Source of the DNA: Ichthyophis bannanicus
Taxonomy: Eukaryota > Chordata > Amphibia > Gymnophiona > Ichthyophiidae
Direction of reading: 5' to 3'
Assembly: GCA_033557465.1 (NCBI GenBank)
Contig: CM066033.1
Span: 1,307,115,519 to 1,307,179,518, forward strand
Length of the DNA stretch: 64,000 bases
Shown here: piece by piece, positions 55,841-64,000 of the stretch
Numbering within the stretch: the first letter of the stretch is position 1
Layout: every line of letters begins with the position of its first letter
Translations under genes and position numbers: made by a program
The notes under the pieces: generated by a model
The model's database searches: none
What the model was told of the DNA's origin: nothing
Seen by the model: the letters and a program-made list of their open reading frames with translations, nothing else

Positions 55841-56159
55841 AGTCCTTCCTATAGGTCTTCCTATACCCAGTACCTTGACCCCCTGGCACTTGTAACAATA
55901 TTTTCTCTCCTGGCAATAATATCCCCATCAACTCTGTCTTTCAGCCTCCCTGCCACTCATAACCTCCATATCCATTAATTCAGCTGGATCTCCAGCACTC
56001 ATCATCTCTAAATCCATTTGCTCACTCATCTCCATTGCTACTCATAATCTAATCCTCTCAGTCATCTAATGTTCCTGCTAGTGTTAACCGCTCCTTCCAC
56101 TCAGTCGCTCACATATGTACCCCAAACCACCCTTTGTTAGTGAAACATGTCTTTGTGCA
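55841..56159. other. Unassigned pyrimidine-rich sequence
   Basis: Repeated CTCCA/CACTCAT phrases, no coding signal; probably the continuation of the sequence at 54830-55083. Confidence 0.4.
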
Positions 56160-56640
56160 ATACTTAAAGCAGGCACTTTTCAACTTGCAAAAAATTGGCA
56201 TCATATTGACCACCCTCCAGCCTTCAAGCACAATGGCTGATTCTTATAATAGGTTACAGATTCCCAATAACAGGTTTACAATTTCATATTTAAGTTATAG
56301 GTTGAATACCATCAGGTCCTGGTGATTTGTTAATCTTTCATTTATCAAGTTGGTCTATTATGTCTTCCAGTTATACAGTTATTTGCTTCAGTTCAGTTCA
56401 AAGACTGTTTTGGGTGTGGGCATCACCCCAACATCCACCTTAAAAAAGACTGAAGCAAAAAATCAATTTAGTTTTTCTGCATGGCCTTGTCCTCCTAATG
56501 CCCTTTTATCTAGTAGCCCATTCAACTCCCTCACAGTTGTCTTACTTTTGATATATCTGAAAAATGTCCATAATTTTACTACTCTGAGCAAAGAATATAT
56601 TTATACAGTGGGTGGAGAAAATGCCTTTGTTTTATTGGTA
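56160..56640 (-). pseudogene. CR1-family LINE RT, N-terminal part, antisense
   Basis: The minus strand reads TTVRELNGLLDKRALGGQGH, then AEKLN and FFASVF, the CR1 block ending EKAE-LNEFFASVF that precedes the RT fingers. Next come diverged remains of the segment around the PDG motif. Stops are frequent. The small Penelope insertion interrupts it at 56640. Confidence 0.7.
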
Positions 56641-57869
56641 ACAAAGTAAAAACCCCCCCCAAACAAATGAATACTGTGATGACACAGACCAATCCCACTC
56701 AAAAAAGTCAAAACAGAGTATTGCCTGGATGAAAAACTACTCAAAATAGCACCACAATATCACAAAACTATTTCTGTCGGAAACCGCCGACCTGAGATAG
56801 AGAGGGGAAGAACTCTCCACTCTGTGTCGGCAGTAACCGTTTTTTCAAACTTTTTAATTGACATAAAGTGCTTGCAAAACTAATCATAGTGAAAACCACT
56901 TATCTGAAAAATGGGCCAGCTGGGCAGCACAAACGAACACAGCGACATGCATGTTTCGAGCCTACGAGAGGCCCTGTCTCAAGCTGTTCAGATGGAAAAC
57001 GCGCCCATAAAATTGCCAGCCCCATCCAGATATATTTAAAAGGCCACGAAACGCTCTCTGATTGGCTGCAAAAGGGCATCCCCTGAAGACGTCATGACGA
57101 CGTCAGCGAACTCAGTCTCACAGGTAATCGGCAAAAACAGCAAAGAATCTTGATCATTGTCAGAATAAAAGTATCTTGAACATTGTCAGAATAAAAGTGA
57201 ACTCTGTCCCAAAAGCCATCAATTGAAAGGTGGAAGAAACAACACTCAAAGCAAACTCCACCAATCACATTCAAGATTTAATCCTGTAGGGAAGACAGTC
57301 CGAAGCCGGAAAATCCAGCGTTGCTCACAGCATTGAAGTCGTTGTTCCCGGTCGCCACCTCGGGGATCCAAGGGGACGAAATCAATAATTCTCCAACGGA
57401 GGTCCTCAAAGTTGTGCTGGTGATGAATGCAATGCTCCACCAAGGGTGCTGATAAAAGTTGGCGAGCCAGACGTGAAGCATGTTCCCCCAATCTAATCCG
57501 GACCGGGCGTATGGTCCTACCTATGTAGGATAACTTACAGGGGCAGGTGATCATGTACACTACGTACGAGGATAAGCAGGTAGAAGAACCCTTAAAAATA
57601 AAGGACTTCCCCGAATATGCATGTGTCCATTGTGATCCTTCCTCTGTTGTAGCACAAAATTTACAACGTCCACTATGATTAGTTTTGCAAGCACTTTATG
57701 TCAATTAAAAAGTTTGAAAAAACGGTTACTGCCGACACAGAGTGGAGAGTTCTTCCCCTCTCTATCTCAGGTCGGCGGTTTCCGACAGAAATAGTTTTGT
57801 GATATTGTGGTGCTATTTTGAGTAGTTTTTCATCCAGGCAATACTCTGTTTTGACTTTTTTGAGGGGGG
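56641..57869 (-). mobile_element. Penelope-like element 3, 1.2 kb with 15-bp TSD
   Basis: TTTGTTTTATTGGTA flanks it at 56626-56640 and 57870-57884. About 56697-56895 and 57677-57863 are inverted copies (GACCTGAGATAGAGAGGGGA and its complement), so only the endonuclease end of the element lies between inverted repeats. On the minus strand the motif GAAACATGCATGTC at 56957-56944 is preceded by a GGGCC/GGCTC stem, resembling the hammerhead 3' half. Confidence 0.85.
57246..57600 (-). pseudogene. Penelope GIY-YIG endonuclease, element 3
   Basis: The frame is open on the minus strand from about 57600 to 57246. VVYMITCPCKLSYIGRTIRP is the GIY-YIG start with Y-IGRT intact, then VRIRLGEHASRLAR supplies the Arg and Glu-His positions. 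The C-terminus EQRWIFRLRTVFPTGLNLEC matches elements 1 and the palindrome. Upstream, spaced Cys residues form the usual linker. RT is absent through 5' truncation, so this is a domain remnant though its active-site residues look intact. Confidence 0.82.
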
Positions 57870-57884
57870 TTTGTTTTATTGGTA

Positions 57885-58415
57885 GCAGCTTTTGAGAGCT
57901 AATCATGAGGTAATATCTCCAAAAGGGTTAGTTTTGTGTTCACCATGATAGGAATGAACCTCACTCAAGCTGCAGAATGTTGGATATGATCCCAGTCTCT
58001 CAAATTTGTTGATACTGCTCCTTTCAACACTTATGCCAAACAGAACTTCTTTTTGGAGTTCATATGGTATAATATGTATAGAAAAGTTATTAACGTCTAC
58101 TTGGATGTTCCTTTAAATCAAGCCAGTGGCACCCAGTACAACTGAGAGAATTACTATTTGTCACATTTTCTTGGACTCTGCTTGCATTTTTTGAGAATCT
58201 TCTCTTCTAACACATGGAATACAGAAGAGTATAGGTATTGACTCTTCTATTAGTAATGCCATTCCTAGGCTTTTCTCTTTAACCACAATGTCTGGTTTTC
58301 TTTCTTTAAGCTTCTTACAGTGGGAATGGAAATGCACCAGGTGATCACATGTTCTTTATTTTCCACAATTCCATCTAATTTATAATCCAAAGTGTTTTTC
58401 CAGTACATCAAAGTT
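57885..58415. other. Unassigned sequence
   Basis: A weak minus-strand reading (WKNTLDYKLDGIVENKEHVI near 58380-58320) might be an old transposon polypeptide continuing beyond the MITE, but I cannot assign a family. Confidence 0.35.
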
Positions 58416-58418
58416 ACA

Positions 58419-58874
58419 GGGCCCAATATTCAAAACGATTAACACGGTTAGCAGAGCTGCTAACCACATTAATCGCAGTGAAGGGGATATTCATTGGCAC
58501 TAACATGGTTAGTGCAGCTGAATAACCCTGGCTGCCGGCTGTACATGCCTCAATGCTAACCGCTTAGCATTTGGGCATGCCGGGGGCATTCTGATGCTGG
58601 GCAGAGGTGGTACCGCTTGCCAATCAGGCAGCGACAATATGATATGCAATGAAGGCCAGGTACAGGAAACCCCGGCCTAACGTTCGCCATGTATCACTAA
58701 CCAGGCAGCAGACCAATATCACTTCTGCCCGAGTAACAAGTGGCCTATGCAGTGACCCAAATATTCAATGCTGGGACTGGATATGATCCCGGCATTGAAT
58801 ATCTAGGGTTAATTCTGAGTGCCGATGGCTAACCACGTTAGCAGTGCTAGCCACCGGTGCTGAATACAGGGCCC
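58419..58874. mobile_element. 456-bp MITE with GGGCCC ends
   Basis: Ends GGGCCCAATATTCA and, inverted, GGGCCCTGTATTCA, with ACA on both sides (58416-58418, 58875-58877). Internal ACGGTTAGCAG and GCTAACCG phrases recur in both orientations. Non-coding. The 3-bp flanks hint at Harbinger but could be chance. Confidence 0.6.
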
Positions 58875-58877
58875 ACA

Positions 58878-59950
58878 GTGTTTGCATAGTTTCAGGGAAG
58901 GAGACATGCTATCTTTCCCTTCACAGGCTTTCTGACATCAACATATCAGAACCAAAAAGGAAAAATTTAACTATCTCCAGTTCAGTGCTGTAGAATCTAC
59001 ATGTCTATTTAGCAGTTTTGATATCCTGGCTGTGAACTATGTCACCCATAGTCCAGAATTGTGTTCTACAATTATCAGTCTCTCACCTTTAACTTTTAGC
59101 TCACCTCTCCTTAACAGGTTTTGATCTACTTGTGAATACTCAAGTGACTGCCTTTTGATTGGGGCAATCTACTTTCATACTTTGGCACTTTTTGGATATT
59201 TGGATCTTTTGATGCTATTAAGTATGGTATAAAAAATCACCAAAAATACACCCAACACCAAAATTGCCCACTTAAAAAAACTTTTGTCAGACCATTATCT
59301 GTAATATACTAGGCCAACATAAGCTAGATATCAAATTAGTCCATTTTAATTTATTACATTTTGCCTCACAATGGAGGGCTGAGCAGAGGAGAAGGAAGAC
59401 ATCTTAGGCTCAAGCCTACACCTCGAATTCTGTGTGATTGTGCAAACCCTACCAGCACTCTCTGGCTCAGTAGGAGAGCAGCTCTGCCTGTGCAAAGGAT
59501 AGGAAAACTACAAGGGGGAAGAAGGTTCCAAGAAGTCCATCAACACTCCAGCAAAAAAGCATCATTCGAGTCAGGAGCATCCGCAGTGCAGTATTGGGGA
59601 CCTGTATCTACAGAAGCCACCAGCTCTAAAAAAGAGCAGAACCACAGGAGTTCAACAGTGGCTGGTGACACCAGAACCAGGAGTGAACACAGGGTAGTAT
59701 TGTAGATCTACACCTGTAGAAGCCACCAGCTCCAGGTACACTGAGAAATATTATAATAGCCAGATGGTGGTCTCCACTCAGAGTAACCTCAAGAGGCAAT
59801 ACAAATACAGTAGCGGAGCAGTTTGGGAAATCCACCCGTGCACTAGAGAGAAAACGTACTTAAAGTGATTGTAGAAATTTAATGAAATAAAAAAAGAAAG
59901 AAGTTATCTATCTGGCACATATTCTAAGGGAAGGAAAAAAGAGATAAATT
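58878..59950. other. Unassigned sequence
   Basis: No recognisable domain. A local duplication around AGAAGCCACCAGCTC occurs at about 59614 and 59720. A 114-codon plus-strand frame at 59361 has no features to support it. Confidence 0.4.
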
Positions 59951-60209
59951 GTAGTTACTCACCTGTAACAGGTGTTCTCCGGGGACAGCAGGAATCAGTC
60001 CTCACATATGGGTGATGTCGGTGCCAGCAGAGCCTGCTTGGAAGCATCTCCCCAGCTTTCAAAGAAAGCCTTTGGGAGATGTATCATGCAGGCATGGTCC
60101 ACTTCCCGCCCAAGGATGCCATCTTGCTTCAGTCTAATTACATAGCTAATTCAGCCGAAGGAAAAAATTAAAATAAGGTAAAGGAGCAACCCCAAGGGGA
60201 GTTGGGAGG

Positions 60210-61633
60210 GTTGTGAGGACTAATTCCTGCTGTCCCTGGAGAACTCCTGTTACAGGGATCAAGCAAGAAGTCAGTCCTCACATATGGGACTCCCCAGCTA
60301 CAGGTTACTGAGAACCTGTAAAAACGCCATGTTGACCTGCAAATGATGAACCATGAGCAGCAGCAGTTGAGTCCCTACTGAGAGACTCTCACAAGACCCA
60401 AGTGTCCGGAAGAGGACTGGCAATCTGGTAGCCTGAACACAGAAGGTTCGGAGGGTAGGAGTTGCCTACACCCCAAAGAGGTTACAGAGTACGGCCTGGC
60501 CAAAGCTGCTGTCCCTTCGGGAGTCCCTCTCCAGGCAGTAGTGAGCTGCGAAGGTATGGACCGAAGATCAAGTGACGGCCTGACAGATTTCCATCATGGG
60601 GACGGAACGCAGATTTGCCACAGAGGTATCCATGACCCTGATGCAGTGTGCTGTGATCTTCTGGTCCAATGAAATCCCCGCTTGCTCATAGATCATGGTA
60701 ATGTAGTCTGCCAACCAAGCGGACAGAGTTTGCTTAATCTCTGGGAGCCCCAGACAGCTGCAGTCATAGGATACTAAAAGTTGAGGTGCTTTGAAGTGAT
60801 CCTGAGTCCATTGCAGATAGAAGGACAGGCCTCTTTAAAAATCCAGAGTATGGAGAACGGTCTCCGCCCAGCTGGCATGAGGCCTTGGAAAGAAGGTGGG
60901 GAGTACCACATCCTGATTGAGGTGGAATGGGGTCACCACCTTCGGCAGAAACCTCGGGTGTGTGTGGAGCACCACCCTGTTCTTGTAGAATCTCGTATAG
61001 GGGGGCTCTGCCATCAGAGCCTGGAGCTCGCTGATTCTGCAAGCTGATGTGAGCACTATAAGGAAGACAACCTTCGAGGAGAGGTACCTCAAGTGGCAGT
61101 TAGCCAGAGGCTCAAACGGAGGCTTAGTGAGCTGTGAAAGCACGACATTGAGATCCCACTCCGCTGCTGGAGGGCGGATAGGAGGTTTGGACAGCATAAG
61201 GCCCCAAGAAGGGCTTTCCCTCAATGGAATGGTGGTGCATTGCAACGGCGCTCATGTGTACTCTGACTGAGTTGGACTTTAGTTCTACCTGTGACAGGTG
61301 GAGTAGGTACTGGAGTATCATTTGTACCAAGCAGGAGAATGAGTTAGCCCACCTTTCAGTGCACCATGCTGAGAATCGGTGCCACTTGAAGGCATATGCC
61401 CTTCTAGTGGAAGCCTTACGAGAGGCTAGAAGAACCTCTTCCACGTCCCGTGGGAGGTTGTAGGAAGCTAACGCTACCCTTTCAGCAGCCAAGCCGTGAG
61501 TAATAGGGATCCCAATTTGGGGTGCAGGAGAGAGCCCTGCTCCTGCAAAAGTAGTTCTGGGACTCAGCCCAGGGGAATCGGCGACAACGTCAATAGAGAG
61601 AGGAGCAGTGGTTACCAGGGTTGCTTGGGCCAC
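60210..61633 (-). pseudogene. DIRS tyrosine recombinase
   Basis: The N-terminal SAM-like part (61633-61245) has LLASRKASTRRAYAFKWHRF and ILQYLLHLSQVELKSNSVRV. The catalytic part begins WDLNVVLSQLTKPPFEPLAN, LTSACRISELQAL (first Arg at about 61025) and FLPKVVTPFH. After a frame change near 60840 it continues with ITAHCIRVMDTSVANL (His and second Arg, about 60640) and SSVHTFAAHY (Tyr nucleophile, about 60550), with a TGA just before SSVHTF. All of R-HxxR-Y can be seen. It would integrate the circular cDNA. Confidence 0.85.
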
Positions 61634-63290
61634 TGGGGCAACTGTGTGTTATCTGGGCTGGTGAACAGGTCCACCAGAGGGAAGCCCCAGAGACAAAACA
61701 GCCAGGAGGCTACTTCGGGATCCAGGTGCCACTCGTGCGGTTGGAGTACTCTGCTCAGCTTATCCGCCAGGTAATTATCTTTGCCTGAGAGGTAAACTGC
61801 CCTTAGGAGCATCCTTCTACATGCCGGATAGGAGCAGAGGGTTACTGCCTCCTGGCAGAGAGGATACAACCCCATGCCCACTTGTTTGTTCATGTAGAAC
61901 ATTGTGACCTGGTTGTCAGTCTGGATCAGCACAGACTGGTGCTACAGCCGGTGGCGGAAAGCACGGAAGGCCAGGAATATCGCCTGGAGCTCCAGCAGAT
62001 TGATTTGCATCTGGGATTCCATCTGGGACCAGCTGCCTTGTGTCTGGAGGTCCTCGCAATGTGCCCCCCCAGCCAGTAAGGAGGTGTCCGTGGTGAGGAC
62101 CTTCTGGGTGGTGGGTGCCTGGAAGGGCATCCCGACCTGAAGGTGATGAGGAATCTGCCACCACCCAGGAGAGTCCACCAGTTGGTGGGTCACTCTCACT
62201 CTGTCTCTGTGGCTTGTGTCCACTGAGAGTGGAGGCACCACTGGGGTCACATGACCATGGGCACCATGTGTCCCAACAGGCGGAGTAGAAGCTAGGCGGG
62301 TAGTGCCCAGTGTCGGTGTACCCCTGAGGCCAGCACCCTAAGGCATCCTGACCTCTCCTGATGGAGGAAGGCTTTTGCCTGGAGGGTATCTAGCTGTGCC
62401 CCTATAAACTCTACGCTTTGAGCTGGAGCAAGGTGGGACTTGGGGTAGTTGATGACAAATGACAAGGTACAACACAAAGCAAACAACCACATCAGATTAG
62501 GAGACACAGTCAGAGAACGTGGACAGAAACCAAGGAATAGGAATTCTATAAAAAACTTTTATTGATACGTAATGCCATTGCCATTACGTATCAATAAAAG
62601 TTTTTTATAGAATTCCTATTCCTTGGTTTCTGTCCACGTTCTCTGACAAATGACAAGTACAGCAGGGCATTTATGGTATGCTCGGTGGCGCATTTTGACT
62701 CTACAGTTGTGCCTCCCCTTATGAACCAGTCATCTAGATAAGGGAAGACGAAGACCCCTTGGAGCTGAAGGTGGGTTGCAACTACCACAAGGCACTTTGT
62801 GAAGACTCTTGGTGATGAGGCCAGTACAAAGGGCAGCACCCAGTATTGATAGTGCTCTCCTCTCACCATGAACTGGAGGTATTTTCTGTGGCTGGGATGG
62901 ATCAGGATATACAGGCATCCTTTAGGTCTAAGGAGCATAGCCAGTTTCCCTGCTGGAGGAGTGTTCCAAGGGAGAGCATCTTGAATGTCTCCCTTTCTAG
63001 AAGCCTGATCACCTCCCACAGGTCCACAATAGGCCTGAGGCCTCCTGTCCTCTTGGGGACAAGGAAATACCTGGAGTAGAAGCTGGTGCCCCAGAGATAT
63101 TTTGGAACTGGCTCCACTGCTTTGTCCTGGAGTAGGACTGTGAGCTCAGTGAGGAGCAGGGTCTGGTGAAGGAGAGGCCTGATGGGCTCTTCCGGGAAGT
63201 AAAAGGGTGGCACCCGGTGTTGTGGAGGAGGTAGCACTCCCTGTCCACTTGAAGCACCAAGGTATCGGTCGTGATGGCTGGCCATCTGTG
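61612..63290 (-). pseudogene. DIRS reverse transcriptase and RNase H
   Basis: RT: FYSRYFLVPKRTGGLRPIVD and WLCSLDLKDACIS (motif A) at 63110-62905. Then YLQFMVRGEHYQYWVLPFVL, SPRVFTKCLVVVATHLQLQG and the catalytic FPYLDDWFIRG at about 62715, typical of DIRS. RNase H: TDTSLLAGGAHCEDLQ, INLLELQAIFLAFRAFRHRL, then TDNQVTMFYMNKQ and DNYLADKLSRV (62250-61700). Frames change at about 62980, across the insertion at 62471-62644, and between the RNase H halves. Catalytic carboxylates are mostly retained. Confidence 0.88.
62471..62644. mobile_element. 174-bp insertion made mostly of a perfect palindrome
   Basis: Flanked by GACAAATGACAAGGTAC (62454-62470) and GACAAATGACAAGTAC (62645-62660), a target duplication. 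Inside, 62509-62574 and 62582-62647 are 66-bp perfect inverted copies around a 7-nt loop CCATTGC. The first 38 bp (62471-62508) are unique. No coding capacity. The lack of a single mismatch means recent origin or active conversion. Confidence 0.9.
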
Positions 63291-63399
63291 GGCAAACAGG
63301 GCTAGGTGCCCCCTTGTGGGCTGCAGAGGACCCCCTGGGGGAGGGGAGGTCATGCCCAGGCAGTCAAAATCTCCCCCCAGGCTGGGCCTGGGCCGGCAC

Positions 63400-63953
63400 C
63401 TGGGACTTCAGGGTTGTTTGCTTACGAGGCCCATGCCCCTAACCTTTGTGCTGCTGGCTTGTTGAGGGGCCGAGAAGGCCTGGAAATGCGAGGTACTGCC
63501 AAAGCCCACCTTTTTCCTCAGGAAGAAGGGCTTCTTCCCTGGGGCTTTCTTCCAGGGTTGAACCAAGGTCTTCTTCGAGAGCCTAGTTCTCATTAGGAGC
63601 TCAGTTTCTATCTCTGCAGCCTTGTCTGCCATGGGTTACCTGAAGAGGTTCACTCCAATGCAGGGGACATCAATAATTTTGTCCTGCACCCATTGTTCTA
63701 GGTCAGACAACTGCAGCCATGCTGGGCGTTGTGCCCCGATGTCTGTAGCAGCCACCCTGGCCGAAGACTCAAAGCCATCATAGGCTGCTTGAGACAAAAA
63801 CTTTGCGCACTCTTTGACCGCCAAGGTCAGAGAGTAAAATCTCGGCAGGTGCTCCCCCTCGAGGCCTGCCGAGAATCTGCCAAGCTCCCTCAACAATTCC
63901 TTAAGGTACATGCCAATATAGAGCTGATAGGACAGGATCCGGCAAGACAACAT
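63400..63953 (-). pseudogene. DIRS gag-like protein fragment
   Basis: The minus strand reads RVAATDIGAQRPAWLQLSDL and VQDKIIDVPCIGVNLFR (63760-63640), matching the RxAWL...D-P--G-NLF block of DIRS gag. After a stop (TAA or TGA at about 63633) coding continues with LMRTRLSKKTLVQPWKKAPG, a basic region before RT. The window ends upstream of the start. Confidence 0.7.
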
Positions 63954-64000
63954 CGAGTCCCGGAAGGCTTTCCGGCTGAGGGCATTGAGAGTTTGGGTCT

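Larger units (their letters stand above)
59954..64000 (-). mobile_element. DIRS-type tyrosine-recombinase retrotransposon
   Basis: Gene order on the minus strand is gag, reverse transcriptase, RNase H, tyrosine recombinase, as in DIRS1-like elements. The gag end is cut by the window. At the recombinase end, 59962-60006 (CCTGTAACAGGTGTTCTCC start) is repeated inverted at about 60213-60258, fitting the inverted and internal complementary repeats of the class. DIRS elements integrate as circles without a target duplication. Stops and frame changes in each domain indicate an inactive copy. Confidence 0.88.

Noticed and set aside
59361..59705. 114-codon plus-strand frame
   Set aside because: No domain, no promoter or splice context, and it overlaps a local duplication.

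Overview
The window looks like a gene-poor, transposon-saturated stretch of a vertebrate nuclear genome. It holds CR1, L2 and L1/Tx1 LINEs, tRNA-derived SINEs, three or more Penelope-like elements with GIY-YIG domains, a DIRS element, and Tc1, hAT and PIF/Harbinger DNA transposons. That mix, together with spliceosomal introns inside transposon genes, fits a large amphibian genome (a caecilian is my guess) better than a mammal or bird. The species is inference. I found no convincing host protein-coding gene; the only candidate host exon is a 36-nt piece at 8576-8611.

Layout. 1-9884: CR1 fragment, G-rich minisatellite, hAT transposase remnant broken by an inverted duplication, antisense L2, 5S-like sequence, candidate microexon and an array of short perfect hairpins (8650-9300). 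9887-20142: one Tc1 transposon opened by two later insertions. The first is a 3.5-kb Harbinger derivative (10119-13593, TSD TTG) that itself carries a SINE. The second is an L1/Tx1-type LINE insertion (14782-19807, 14-bp TSD) that later received a Penelope fragment with a hammerhead-ribozyme-like motif and an L2 tail. 20280-30362: CR1, SINE and L2 pieces, a 2.8-kb Penelope palindrome, and a Harbinger-like MITE. 30365-32049: a second Tc1 copy.

32053-50052 is the most interesting part: a very large PIF/Harbinger element with three recognisable genes. They are a HARBI1-type DDE nuclease (minus), a Myb/SANT-like protein (plus) that diverges from it across a ~610-bp palindromic promoter with mirrored TATA boxes, and a second, distinct Myb/SANT-like gene (minus) with an acidic tail near the right end. 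Its ends carry several tRNA-like A-box/B-box modules. The nuclease and the second SANT gene are lightly damaged, so this copy is probably dead but recent. In known Harbinger elements the nuclease and one Myb-like partner act together: the partner binds the ends and helps bring the nuclease to the nucleus. Two SANT genes would be unusual.

50053-57869: two adjoining Penelope-like elements (one nearly full length), a SINE, L2 and CR1 remnants, and a compact third Penelope insertion with a 15-bp TSD. 57885-59950: unassigned sequence with a 456-bp MITE. 59954 to the window end: a DIRS-type element on the minus strand (gag, RT, RNase H and tyrosine recombinase remnants), interrupted by a small insertion that is almost entirely a perfect 66-bp-arm palindrome. 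Most coding features are pseudogenes; positions of stops and frame changes are given per entry.
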